This document shows positions 47,368 to 59,702 of a stretch of 64,000 nt of DNA, piece after piece. Where the stretch lies: NCBI GenBank assembly GCA_030549335.1, contig CM060189.1, positions 50,934,917 through 50,998,916 on the forward strand. The letters run 5' to 3'. The position numbers were made by a program, and so were the translations under genes. How positions within the stretch are numbered: position 1 is the stretch's first letter; every line of letters starts with the position of its first letter. The notes under the pieces were generated by a model. The model ran no database searches. It was not told where the DNA came from and saw nothing but the letters and a program-made list of their open reading frames with translations. Origin of the DNA: Pontederia crassipes. Lineage: Eukaryota > Streptophyta > Magnoliopsida > Commelinales > Pontederiaceae.

Positions 47368-50300
47368 CTTGTCAGAGTACTTCTTCCTTAGTTTGATAGC
47401 CATGCGCACACATCTCTTAACACTGATCTTCAACACATTATCATTAAACATCTGTGACAGATTCCACGACCCATGTATAAGCTAAATATGAAAAGATAAA
47501 TAAATTCAACTCCTAATTTGAAGACGTGCTGACTAACACATCAAAGATAACCTATGCAAAATTAGCTGACAAAATGCTTAAGAACAAGATTGTATGACAC
47601 TGGCCTGAGCATAAAAGAAAAGTGAACTTTGTATAGAGAAAAAGGAATGGAGAAAACCAATATGTATATATCACCGCCATGGTCGAACAATTGTTACTTC
47701 TTTAGACGAATTGACAATCAAAACTAGATCGAGACAATCAAAGGTGGAAAGCTGGTCAGACTGTCAGGCATGCAGTGGAAAACATAGGCCCAACCTGCCC
47801 TACGCCCTTAGCCCAAGACGACGTGGGTTGCCCTTTTTATTTTATGTATTGTATTATTTGTTTTCCACATATTCATCCATCACAAATTACAGTCTTCCTT
47901 TGTTTTAATCAAAGTCTCAAACCAAAACACTGCCTTCCTCCAATTACTACCCCCCTCTTCCACACCCTCTCCCATCCCCCGTGTTGACCTCAACAACTTC
48001 TGCTACTCAAGTTCTTTGACCACGCCTTTGTCACCCCAAGTCCCCCCCTCCACCCACCCTATTATAGTCTCCTTGCTAACTAATGAACCTGACCCAGACT
48101 GAGACTGCACATTGAGTACATTAGACTACCCTAACTTATCAGGACAATCAAGGCCCTTTTACATCTCTAGAATCCATGCAAATCATACATGGATGAAAAC
48201 AATGCAAATCATACATGGATTCTACCATAAATATGAGAAAAGTAATGAAACCTGCCTTAATTACATCATCAATTGAGCAGGTTTCCCTCATAATCTTTTG
48301 ACGGTTGATGATAAGAATAGCTGCTACACAGAAGACAGGCAATTCATCATCACCATTCCTGGCTAATGATGATGTATAGTCAAATGGCATGAGATCATTT
48401 CGCGGCCAAAAACTAGCCTTAGTCAAGCCACAGAGTGGACGGATCGAAATGGATTTAACACCATCTGCTGAAGATCCAAAAGGTTCTCCATTTCTCTGGC
48501 ATGAAATTGTGCTTCTATGAACTTTAGGATTCTCTGCTTTTCCAACATCTGAATCAAATTGTAAAACTAAAGGCTCGAGGCAATTGTCTTCTAGTTGTTG
48601 ATATAGAGACTCATCAAAATCAGCAGCCCACATCATCTGAAAACAAAAAAATCTATCAATATTAATATTTAACAGCAAGCATTTCAAAATGGCAAAACAA
48701 AGAACGAGAAAATTCTAAAGAGAATATATCTGCACAGTGGTATTGAAGTGTCTTTTTTACTTCTATTTTCTAGCTTCAACTGTCAGTGTTACCATGGGAT
48801 AATATGGAGAAAACATAAATACGAGGGAATACGAGGGCATATGCTACCCCATTAGCCTATACAAACAGTTGCTTTCCCATTCATACGAATGTTTCATATC
48901 AATTTGATTTATAATCCTTTGATGTGACAATAGCAGCTTGTGTAGGATGAAGGTTCCTATGGTTCATATAGCTTATTTTATTCATATGAACTTTAAAACT
49001 ATGGGGCATTGACTAGGGTTAGGACACCCGGAGGTGAGACAAATGAATTTCCTATAGGAATTGGCCTACATCAAGGATCAGCTTTAAGCCCGTATCTATT
49101 TAACTTAGTTATCGATGCTATAACCGAGAGTATCACAGAGGAGGTACCTAAGTGCATGCTATTTGCGGATGATATAGTACTTTTAGCGGATTCAAGAGAA
49201 GAGATTAATACAAAATTGGAAATATGGAGAAATACGTTGGAGTCAAAGGGTTTTCGTTTAAGTAGGAATAAAACATAATATATGCATAGCAATTTCACAA
49301 ATAAACAACTTAGAGACGATTTGAAAGTTAGGCTATGGGAGGATATAATTCCTCAAGTGACAAAGTTTAAATATTTAGGATCAATTGTAAGACAAGATGA
49401 TGAGATTGATGACGATGTTAATCATAGAATTCAAGCTGGTTGGTGTAAGTGGAGGAAAGCCACTGGAGTTTTTTGTGATAGAAAAGTACCCAATAAAGTT
49501 AAAGGAAAATTTTATCGTACTGCTATAAGGCCAGCAGTGTTATATGATAGTGAATGTTGGGCTATGAAGGGACAACATGAACGTAAAGTGGGGGTAGCCG
49601 AAATGAGAATGTTGAGATGGATGTGTGGTCATACAAGATTAGATAAGATTAGGAATGACCATATGCGTGAACGAGTCGGAGTGGCTCCTATTAGTGAGAA
49701 AATGGTAAAGAATCGTTTGAGATGATTTGGTCATGTTCAGAGAAGACCATTAGATGCGCCAGTAAGAAAAGTAGATCAAATAATCTGGAGTCCGATTAAA
49801 AGAGGGAGAGGGAGGCCAAGGCGGACACTTGGCGAACTAATAGAGCAAGATCTATTGGTGAATAATATACCGAAAGGTTTGGTTACTAATAGAGCGGAAT
49901 GGCGTCGTATGATCCATGTAGCCGACCCCACCTAGTGGGATAAGGCTTTGTTGTTGTTGTTGTTGTTGTTGTTGAACTTTAAAACTATGTACTTCTAGTT
50001 AGAACCTTAGTCTGCTGATTTATAATCCTTTCATGTGACAATAGTAGCTTGTGTAGGATGGAGGTTCCTATGGTTCATATAGCTTATTTTATTCAGATGA
50101 ACTTTAAAACTATGTACTTCTGGTCAGAACCTTAGTCTGTCATTGACCATTTCATTTAATTGTTCAAATGAACTTACTTAATGCCCTTCTTGAAAAGTGA
50201 ATGATCTTGAGTGCAGTAGGAAACACCTTACAATTCTAAATCAAATATCACTAAGAAGCTACCTTTTACTGTCAAATCTAGTTATCTTTTTTACTATCCA

Positions 50301-53300
50301 TCCAAATCTAAAGCTTCAAAAATTATATTTGTATCACACAAAACACAAGTTAATAATGTTCTAAATCATAGTTATAAAGTATTTTTTAAAACAAATTTAT
50401 AAAGTAAATTTACATAGACAAGGACGATATATCACTGCCATCTAGAGTGCAGACACATTAGCATACCATAAAATTTATAGATGTAATATCTCAGATTTCT
50501 TCTCGGAAAAAAAATCTCAGATTTCTGAAAATCTAGTTGGAATTTACTGCATGCTTCGGCAAGACACTCATTCCCTTTCTTTTATTCTTTCTTTTTTGTG
50601 TGAAAGGGGAAAGATTGAGCGGTGAACTTAGTTAGCCATTTGTACTCTATCTAAAATTATTTACAAGTGGGTCTAAAACATAACACATGTATGGTCCATA
50701 AATGGTCACACAAGCTCTAGCAAAACATAAAAAATAGTATGACAAGGAAATTCTCTTATGTCCTGATTAAGGTGAATGTGTGATGTACAGTGTTCTCGAA
50801 TGAACATTTTAATTTTGACTAAAATCTCAATTTTTCACAACACTTGATGGATTCTGATAATCTTTGATAACCCAATCTACACAAGGACATTAATTTTCTG
50901 AACTAAAATGCTTGGGACACTCATCTACATGGAAATGGTAACACATAATAAAAGAACTACGATGCACCACAGAGATGGTAACAGTATCCTAGGAATAAAT
51001 GCCTATAACACATTTTGATGATATCTTTTGCGTACTGTAAAACAAACATGCAATTGGAGTTGATTGCAAAAAAATCATCAAGGCTGACACTTTATAGATG
51101 AAAAAGTTCTAACAAACAGCAAATAAGAGATTGGATGAGGGTAGAGATTGAGTCACATGCATAGATGAAATGATTCAAAGTTTAAACAAACAACTCACAA
51201 AGGTAACAACAGCAGCACTTTACCTCCCACATGCGCAGAGCCTCGTCAAAGGATAATTCACGTCGAAAAAGAACCAACAACATCCTAAATGCAAAATGAA
51301 GGCTTTCAGCTCCAATACATGACAGATGTTCAAACATCTCACTGTCTGTTGACTCCAAGATCTTCCATAAAGCCTGCAATTGCTTCATCACTCCAGTTGG
51401 TCCATCCATCTGAAAATTTTCACGCTGCAACGACAACATCTACATTGAAAAGTTGCCAACATTATACAATAAACAAAAATAAGACAAACACATATATGAG
51501 TACCAATCTTCGGAGAAGCATCTCGAAGCACCAAAAAGCATCTGCATTGTCTTCATAGAGCACGACAAAAGGAGAAAGCAAGTCACTCATTCCTGATACC
51601 AAAGTTACAATGATGATTTTAAAAAAACATTAGCATACATCAGGAATAATTACGATTCAAAACTCAAACATAGGATATTTTAAATGAAGAACCTTGACAG
51701 TAGCCAGTGGCTGGGTCAACCCAAGCATAGACAGCAAGAATGTCTGACATGCGTGCCATATTTTTTGTATCCCTATAAAACTCAAGATGACTATCTGTCC
51801 TTACAACATCAACAACTGAAAACCAGCAAAAGCATGTATATCCATCTCAATGAAACAAACCAAAACTAATAATGCAAAAAGACAACAGCTTTATAAAATA
51901 TAATTTCTGCAAGTTGGATCCAGAAAGTAATGAATATACCAATTCGATGAAGTGTCCAAAGCCATTCAGAAACTCTTTCCTCATCTGTAGCCAATAGATT
52001 GGACATTGCTTCATCCCTCATAGATGATTCAGGAATATCTGATATTCTCAACCCATTTGATACGTCCCTTTCAACCAACTTCTTTGAACATTTTAGGTGG
52101 TCATTCGAGATCAAGGCATTTGTTTTGTCATTACTTGACGAGGGGGTATCTGCTTCCATAATTAGATCAACATTGTTGTTAATTTGGAAACTATACATGT
52201 CTGCATCCTTAAAACTCTCTGTGCGTTTAGGGTCACCATGCTTTTGACTCCCATTCTCAGACCTACAATCACTATGAAATAAATTTGTTACAGGCAGAGA
52301 AGGAAAATCATAAAAGCAGGCAGTATCAAACTGAGTTCCATTGTTTACACTCTCTGAGTTTCTCGAATGACAATTGTACGTAGCACTATCAGTGCTCATT
52401 CTGGCACTTAATAGCTCAGCAGAATTGCTAGAACTCTTGTGAAGATCTGAACATGTGTCTGAATAACCATTCTTTGTCTCAGAATGTTCATCCAACTTGT
52501 TAACACTAACAACAGAATCTTGTCCACTAGTTGTTACAGATTTCTCATTACCATGTTCCTTGGATAAAGTTCTTACATCCATCACTTTGGACCCAACAAC
52601 ATAAGCAAGATTACCAGTTCCAATGCTTGTGTGCATCATTTGGCATTGTTTAATTAAATCCTCATACCGCTCCCTGCAAAAAGAAGCTTATAAGTTGATG
52701 ATTTCAAGTTGTGTTTGTTTCATTGAAATAAGGTATAACGGAACTATTTTCCAAAAAAGTAATTTGTATGTCGAAAAGTAAGTTCAGAAACCAATTAATT
52801 ATTCATTTGAACTATATCATGAGTTATTGTCTTGGGGAAATGCTTTATCCTCTTTTTTCTTTGAAAACGTGTTTTCTCCTCTTTTTGAGGGGAAAAAAGG
52901 TACTAAACATCAAGCACATGTAAATAGTTTACTGAAAAGTATTTCCTCCTTTGCCTTCTCCAAGAAAAAATCTCCAAGATTCTATACTTGTGTTCAACAA
53001 GAAAATATTTTCAATTGGACAGGACATTCTTGAACATCAAGCATATGCAAACACTTTTCTGAAAAGTACTTTCCACCATAATAAGTACAGACTAAGAGTA
53101 CAAAAGCATTTTGTAGGAACAGAACTTAGATACACATCATATACTTCAGGTCCTAAAGATTCCATATATCAAACTCATGTTTCAACTACTTTTAACATAG
53201 ATATCATTCCCTTCTCAAAAAAAAAAAAAACATAGATATCATTCCATGCAGGATATGGTGGGTGAAACAAAAGGTTGATCACCCACATGCATTTCTGTAT

Positions 53301-56221
53301 TCAGCTTGTGTCTAGATATTATTCATGCCACAAAACATAAAGCAGAAAACATATCTAGATGGATTCCACCAAATAGGAGACAGGAGAAAATGTGTGTGGA
53401 AAGGATATAAACTAAGCTAGAAAAAAAACGGTGTGCAATGCATCAATAGAAAATATTGTGCAAATAAGACATTCAACCAACAAAAGCTGCCTTATATTAG
53501 TAGTAAATTCTGAAAATACATACCTGTGGAACATATTATTAATTTGTGGATACTATTAGATGAACCAAGAAAAACATAATCACCTTCAATAAACAATTCA
53601 CAATAAGTTTTACACGCTACACTCTTCCATTGATAAAAAAGATTCCATCTTGTGATGGAATAATCCTACTAGTCAATTTTTGGGCCTCAAAGGAAGTACT
53701 TTTTTTATAATTGTTGACATTACAAGACATCAGTAAACATCTGTTATAAGCATGAAATTTAGATTGTTAATTTTCATAAAATGACATCATCCAATGTAAG
53801 GCAAAAAAATCAAAATACCAAGGAGTAAAATGCAACCTTCTGGCCATCCTTAACTGCTTTCGGTACTCTGAAGTGGTGCCCGGAGAATAACAACCAAGAA
53901 GAAACTCCCAGACTTCGGCCCTTATAGCTGGATCTACACCCTATTCATATAGAAAATTGAAGTTAAGGTTATAACACAACTTTTTTCATAGTTGGAAGAA
54001 GGACAAGTTCAATGTAATAATAATATTAGAACATAAGGTGATAAAACCTAAGCTGTTCCCAGGTAATCAGAAGGATATGAGTCAATCCAATAAACAGAAA
54101 AAATCATGAACTGCTAAGAATGTTTCCTTAAAAAAAGGGAAAAAATACTAAGAACTCTGGTGTCATATTTGTTACATTGAAAACAAAAATCTGCTACTCC
54201 TTCCATTCAACATTTATTTATAGAATTGGATGGCTACTGCTTTGTTAGTCAATAATTCTCTCAACACTAAAAAAAGATCACAAATTCACAAGACAACAAC
54301 AACAACAAAGCCTTATCCCACTAACAAATTCACAAGAACTGTGATAAAATTAAAGATATCATAAAATAAAGGAGTCTGCAGACCCAATTTGTGCAAGTAG
54401 CAGATTTAATGTTCTTTTGCACCTTTAACACGATTTCGGACATAGGAGCTTAAAAGAATTATGGATCAGTTAACCTTATAACTGTATGTCCTCATGCAAA
54501 AACATTTGATGATGCAATGATAAGCTGCTAAGAGAATTATGAATCAGTTAACCTTATAAGATGCTAAGAAATGTACCCAAGTAAAGTTTAACTGACAAGA
54601 AATATAAGAAACCAAGAATCCAGATTTGAATTCTAGGTGCTAATTGCAAGAATGTGAGAACACCTACTCTTTTGTCTAAAAGTTTAGATATAACATAATC
54701 ATTCTAGCAGCTTGGTTAAGACATCTGGATTCAAACCCATATCCAAGATCCATGATATGGAGATCAAGTCTATATATATCCAGTTCAATGCACTCACTAA
54801 ATTAGTACTTTTTTTTGCTTCGGATATCCAAAGTACTAAATCGTTTAGAAATTAGAGACAAACAATAATTAGCAGATTTCAACAAAGTGATTTAATGAAC
54901 AGAACACTAACTAGGACTGTTAATTGAACAATAAAAAAGATATAAGCTTTTGAATATCACAAAAGAGAATAAAACTGAAAGAAAATTACCCCTAAGACAA
55001 TTAACTTTAGTGCTTTCCGGAAACCTATAACCTTTCCATCAGTATCAAAAATCGTATGCCACTTATCAGGTTTCAGCATTTTATTTCTCTGCATCATGAT
55101 AAAATAGAGAGACAATTAAAATGAGATAAAATAATTGAAATAAAAGATCAGATAACGATTACAACCTCCTTTGTGAAAGTGCATGAATTCTTTTTTTTTT
55201 CTGAAAGTGAATTATTGATGCACCAGCCAGGAAAAAAAAAGGCCTTTTGGGATTGAACCCGACGAGAAAAATACAACTATTTCATTGAATTCTAACACAA
55301 TTTCATACAACTATTTGAAAAATACTTTAGTTACAACAACTATATTGCAACATCATTGGCTCCTTTGCATATAAGAACTTTTTTTAGTGTGGTTACAAAA
55401 TGAGAATTCCATGGGCTATCACTTTGAACTCCAGGAATTCATAAGTGCATGAAAAAGACAAGTAGCACAGTTGGAAATGATAATCATCCAGGCTGATCCA
55501 ATAAGACAGGCTTCGGACAAAAGATCAATCAATTTAGAGATCCTTCCAGGACCAAAGTTATAATATAATGAACAATAAACTCTTTTGTGATCTCCAATCT
55601 CCATAACATACCTACTGGACCAAACTAAGTTATTAGGAGAAGTTCTACTACAAGTTATTTGCAGAACTGGTAGGACACCAGCTCCACTACAGGCATCAAC
55701 AATATGAAAATTATACTATCAGATAACAAAGTACTAGAGTTAATATTCGTTAGGTATTAGAGCAACATAGCTTAACTCAGTCCTGTAGGTTCAAAAACAA
55801 AAAGATTCTGTAGGCCAAGAGCGATGTAAAATGTGGTTTCTAAACATATTACCCATTATGTGTGATCTTGCCCAATACTTATCTAATTATCTTAAACCAA
55901 ACTAATTGCACTTTCTAAAAAGCGAATTGCACATTATATTTTGATAATTGAACATAAGTGAGCACAAAGATATTGATGTATTACAAGATATGTAATATCC
56001 GCAAGCCTCTTGGAACCCAACAGAACAAACGATATTTCTTATAAAGAAAAGAGCAAATTCAAAGAAAATAACGGAAATGCAGATGCGGCACTAACCTTGG
56101 TCGGCGAGTGTTGAAGGCATGGCTCTCGAATCTCTCTCACTATGGAGCTCACTCTGTGGAGGTTCACTATTCCAGCCCTGCCACACATCCATCTCGTATC
56201 CTCCCCATTCACAGCCATCAT
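47368..56221 (-). CDS. TBC-domain Rab GTPase-activating protein (GYP7/TBC1D15-like)
   Basis: Firm minus-strand exons: 56221-56096, 55088-54990, 53940-53837, 52673-51940, 51815-51693, 51592-51504, 51424-51224, 48636-48256, 47451-47368 (647 codons so far). The 3' end is unresolved. The TBC fold starts at [18 protein letters not shown] (76-93). A long Ser/Asn-rich insertion (about 125-335) interrupts it, as in plant GYP7-type proteins. Catalysis: the arginine finger motif IxxDxxR is I354-D357-R360, and the glutamine finger YxQ is Y393-Q395 followed by GM. Later blocks are [26 protein letters not shown] and the [14 protein letters not shown] helix. The known family role is to accelerate GTP hydrolysis by Rab GTPases in membrane traffic; the target Rab is unknown. 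One intron (48255-47452) needs a GC donor. Introns contain a LINE and a micro-insertion. Confidence 0.9.
48909..50140. repeat. About 120-bp tandem duplication split by a LINE insertion
   Basis: GATTTATAATCCTTT... through AGCTTATTTTATTCA(T/G)ATGAACTTTAAAACTATG occurs at 48908-49003 and again at 50018-50118. The shared continuation (TACTTCTAGTTAGAACC / TACTTCTGGTCAGAACC) follows the LINE at 49990 and the second copy at 50119. The LINE therefore landed in the first copy of a pre-existing duplication. Confidence 0.88.
49004..49972 (+). mobile_element. 5'-truncated RTE-clade LINE with (TTG)n tail
   Basis: A 969-bp copy flanked by a perfect 17-bp target duplication, TGAACTTTAAAACTATG (48987-49003 and 49973-49989). 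One frame runs through it: RT motifs [24 protein letters not shown] and FKYLGSIV, then the RTE-type tail [20 protein letters not shown] and IHVADPT. The frame is broken by TAA at 49276 and TGA at 49723 (a Trp codon in WFGHVQ relatives), and ends at TAG 49933. Only about 20 bp separate the ORF end from the TTG repeats. It lacks the endonuclease domain and the upstream RT, so it cannot move by itself. It lies antisense in TBC intron 7. Confidence 0.95.
53211..53228. mobile_element. 18-bp insertion ending in oligo(A), in TBC intron 3
   Basis: CTTCTC followed by about 12 A lies between two copies of AACATAGATATCATTCC (53194-53210 and 53229-53245). This is the structure of a minimal L1-type target-primed insertion. 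A template-slippage duplication is the alternative. Confidence 0.55.
54294..54323 (-). mobile_element. 30-bp insertion of an RTE LINE/SINE 3' tail, in TBC intron 2
   Basis: CAACAACAACAACAAAGCC then TTATCCCACTA is the reverse complement of the shared tail TAGTGGGATAAGGC(TTTG)(TTG)n. A perfect 14-bp duplication, ACAAATTCACAAGA, flanks it at 54280-54293 and 54324-54337. Confidence 0.88.
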
Positions 56222-56760
56222 GAACTATTGCTCACCTACTCTCACTGGTGCTTCTTTCTCGCTACCTGAAACCAAAAAAATTATGAACCGCTCTTCATTG
56301 TCACTTACAACCCACTAAAAAAATCCAACCCGTGTCCATTAATATAAATATAAATCGCAAACCACTGTGCAAGACAAAAGCCATTTTTTTCCACGGAAAA
56401 AAACCTAAATGTCATAAAAAAACTAAGATTCCGACAAAGATCTAAGCGTTTAAGACCAAAGGATCCAAGTTTACGATCAAATTACTCAAGGATTCAAACA
56501 AAATCGTTTAAAATTTAGCGCAAGGACAACAAGAACTGAAATTTAGATAAATCGACGTCGAGAATCGTGGACACGGCTAGCGATCGGGGGAGCTCGAAGC
56601 GGGCGATCAGTTGACGGCGCAGCGGCGAAGCATCAGAGAGGAGGAGAGAGAATACCTGGAAGTTTGGAGATTTGGGGGCGTGGGAGTGAAGCGATCGGAG
56701 AGCTCCGTCGCCATGAAGTGACGATGCCGTTCTCTGCTTCGGCTGTTGCGTTGCGTTGCG
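56222..56760 (-). promoter_or_regulatory. Spliced 5' leader of the TBC gene with an upstream ORF
   Basis: On the minus strand a leader exon (about 56760-56656) ends ACTTCCAG/GTATTC. The acceptor TTTGGTTTCAG/GTAGCG is at 56266-56265, 44 nt before the main ATG. An upstream ATG at 56714 opens a 20-codon ORF (MATELSDRFTPTPPNLQTS plus R) whose last codon spans the splice and whose TAG stop lies just after the junction. Translational repression by this ORF is possible but untested. Confidence 0.55.
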
Positions 56761-58836
56761 GTTTTTTTTCTCTTTAATCGGGGAGAGAGAGAGAGGGAGT
56801 GAGGGGTTAGTAACTAAATAATTGTGATTAATCTAAATAACATATTTATTAACGTTATTGTCCATTCAAGCCATGTGATGGTTTGCATAAAAAACCTTCA
56901 AATTAAAATTGTCACATTTTTATTTAATTTTAATAATAAAAAAATAATGTAGGGCGAAGGATTTTTAAATCGATAAACAGGTCATTAAAATTTTTTATTA
57001 AAAGAACTTTAATTATTACGAAAAAAATTTCTTATGTTAAATTTTTTTTTTGCGGTTGGCACATGGAGTTGCTAAATAATTGTGCACATCTCTATTTTAC
57101 GAATTTCTAAGCTATATATATATATACATATATAGTATTCACATTTCTTTTTGTCAATATCCAATTATCCATTACCACAATATACATAATAATTTTGTAA
57201 TTTAAAATTTTCTATAGACTGAATATATTCGCCAAGATTTAATCAAGTGATAATATTTTTCACATTTGCTATTCGACTATAATTCGGCAAGAAAAATCAC
57301 ATATTGATTTGCTGATGGGGGTTGATATTTCTCCGAGATCGTGGGATTTAATGATGGGAGGAAGAATTTTTAATGTGACATAATTATTGACGCAATAATG
57401 TTCGTAAGGAATTAAAATTCTCATTAACTAATAAGGAAAAGTGTGTGAATCCGAATCTTGCAATTCTGATTACTGATCAATACGAAATCGTTGTGTCGAT
57501 CGTGTTCATTATAGCAATCGGATTACATCATGCACCGAGATAGAATTGGAAATTATTAGTAATAATATTATTTTGTGTGTCCTTCTAATGTTTTTTTATT
57601 TTCAAAATCAAAAGAAATAATAAGTTCCTAGAGGGGGGGCATCCGCACAGAAAATGGAGCTATGATTTTGGGGGCTGATGTAAGGAAGAAATGAGGTGAA
57701 GAAGAAGGGTTTTGGGTTATAAATCTGTCATCTTATAAAAAAATCAAATTGCCCTCCAACAACTCCCACTTGGTGGACAATTTGGTCTATTTTTGTCTCT
57801 TTCAACAAAAGATGAAATTGCTTCCTGTCCACTTTTGCTTCTTTATTCAAAGGAAGAGATTGTCCTTGAGATCCCTTTGCTTTTGGGGGCATTTTGATCC
57901 ATTTAAAAAAAAATAGAATATTACAAATTTGGTCAATGTTCTCTTCAATGAAAAAAGTAAATCTAAACTCTTAAACTTTAAATTATGTGAAATCCACTAA
58001 GCTAGGTCTAACTAAGTGACTATTTAAGGTATTTAAAATATACTATACAACATATTAGTATATATTACACATCTCCCAATTTATTTATTTATTTCTTCAA
58101 GATCATCATTTTCCATCTTTTAATCATCTAGAATGGCGAAAGCTAAAAAAACAAAATTGAGTCATTAATTGAAATTAAAGAGTTAGATAATCTATTCATT
58201 TTTTTCTATTTGAAGCCATTATTAATAGTTAAATTGAAGAAATATGAATTTATACATTAAAATACATAATTTAAATAAAAAACTTTAAACATTTTTTTGT
58301 TATTATTAATTGAAACTTTTAATCATAATAATGTACTTTGACGCATAAGTACATTAACTATTGACATACAAATGTTAACAAATATTTTATTATTATTTGA
58401 TTCCAACATTCAGGTTAACCAATATAATCAATGAGATCTGATTCGAATATCTATCCCCTATTGATGTCCAATTCACATCATACAACTTCTCCTAGGTACA
58501 CGTAGGTTTGGATACTGTAATGTAATTCTCAAATAAACATTTCATGCTCCTACAGTTCTTTCCGATCTCTATGCCTTTCATTGCTCCACCGGAAATTCCC
58601 GCTATCCCTACTATGCCTTTAGGAATTTTTGCTACTTTCAACTTGTTCTCGTCCCTTAAACCCAACTGGAGAAAAGTAATATTGATTTTGATGAAACATT
58701 GAATACACATACCCATTTTTTCCTTGTTCGTGTAATGATTACACGTGGGGTCCACATACCAAATCCAAACTCGATTGGATGAAAAAGTTTTGAATAAAAG
58801 GTTAATCCATCCCTTAACACATGCCAAACAAGGCCT
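56761..58836. other. AT-rich intergenic DNA, no gene seen
   Basis: Contains a (GA)n tract at 56784-56798 (the TBC promoter side) and otherwise A+T-rich sequence. The overlapping frames at 58492-58930 in both strands have no recognised domain. A TCTTTCAACAAAAGATGAAAT stretch and nearby lines around 57640-57900 look repeat-derived but are unclassified. Confidence 0.45.
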
Positions 58837-58845
58837 AAAAGAAAA

Positions 58846-59693
58846 GGGTTATTTCCTCTTACCACCCCTAAGCTATAGCGATTTACCACATCTAACCCCA
58901 AACTACAAACTTCATTTTTGGGGTACCTAAACTATCACGATTTTTTCAGTTTGGTCCTTCTGTCCAATTCCGTCGTCTTCTCCATTATTTTTTATTTTTT
59001 TGTATTTATAAAAAGTCCATTATACCCCTGTGTTAGTCTATATTTGTAAAAAATAATATATAATAATGAATATAAAAATAATTAAAAAAGAAAAAACAAG
59101 AGAGACGATGGAGGGCGGCAACCCCCTTCCCCCTTTCTCTTTCCCTGCGCCGACAAAGGGGGGGGGGGGGAGATGGGTCACCTCCCCCCTGCATCGTCGT
59201 CGACGACGATGCATGGGGGGGGGGGGGCAACCCCCTCTGCGTCGTCACGTCGACGACGACGCAAAGGAGGGGACGCAGAGGGGGGGCGGCGACCCCCCCT
59301 TCTCTTTCCCGGCGTCGGAGGGGGGTCGCCTCCCCCCTTTGCATCGTCGTCGATGTCAATGACGACGCAAAGGCAGGGCGGCAACCCCCCTCTCCCCGAC
59401 GCAAGGAAAGAGAAGGGGGGGGGGGTTGCCGCCCCCCTTTGACACTTATTTTTTTCTTTTTTTAAATTATTTTTATATTCATTATTATATTTTTTATGTA
59501 AAAGTGGACTAATGCAGGGGTATAATGGACTTTTCACAAACGTAAAAAATAAAAAATAACGGAGAAGTCGACAGAATTGGACGGAAGGATCAAATTAAAA
59601 AAATCGTGATAGTTTAGGTACCCAAAAAATGAAGTTCGTAGTGTGGGATTAGACGTGATAAATCACGTTTAGGGTGGTCAAAGGAAATAACCC
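58846..59693. mobile_element. Mutator-like fold-back element with GC-rich, G-tract core
   Basis: Long inverted arms: the left begins GGGTTATTTCCTCTTACCAC and the reverse complement of the right begins GGGTTATTTCCTTTGACCAC. Pairing continues for about 260 bp through TACCTAAACTATCACGAT and AAAAGTCCATTATACCCCTG. A perfect 9-bp direct repeat, AAAAGAAAA, flanks it (58837-58845 and 59694-59702), the duplication length typical of Mutator-like elements. The core (about 59105-59440) is very GC-rich with G runs of 13, 13 and 11 (59158, 59215, 59415) and repeated CGTCGTCG/CGACGACG. No transposase is present. Frames at 59033-59537 are low-complexity artefacts. Confidence 0.82.
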
Positions 59694-59702
59694 AAAAGAA
59701 AA

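Noticed and set aside
59033-59537. Several overlapping Gly/Pro/Arg-rich frames
   Set aside because: Artefacts of the GC-rich core of the fold-back element, present in both strands and all phases.
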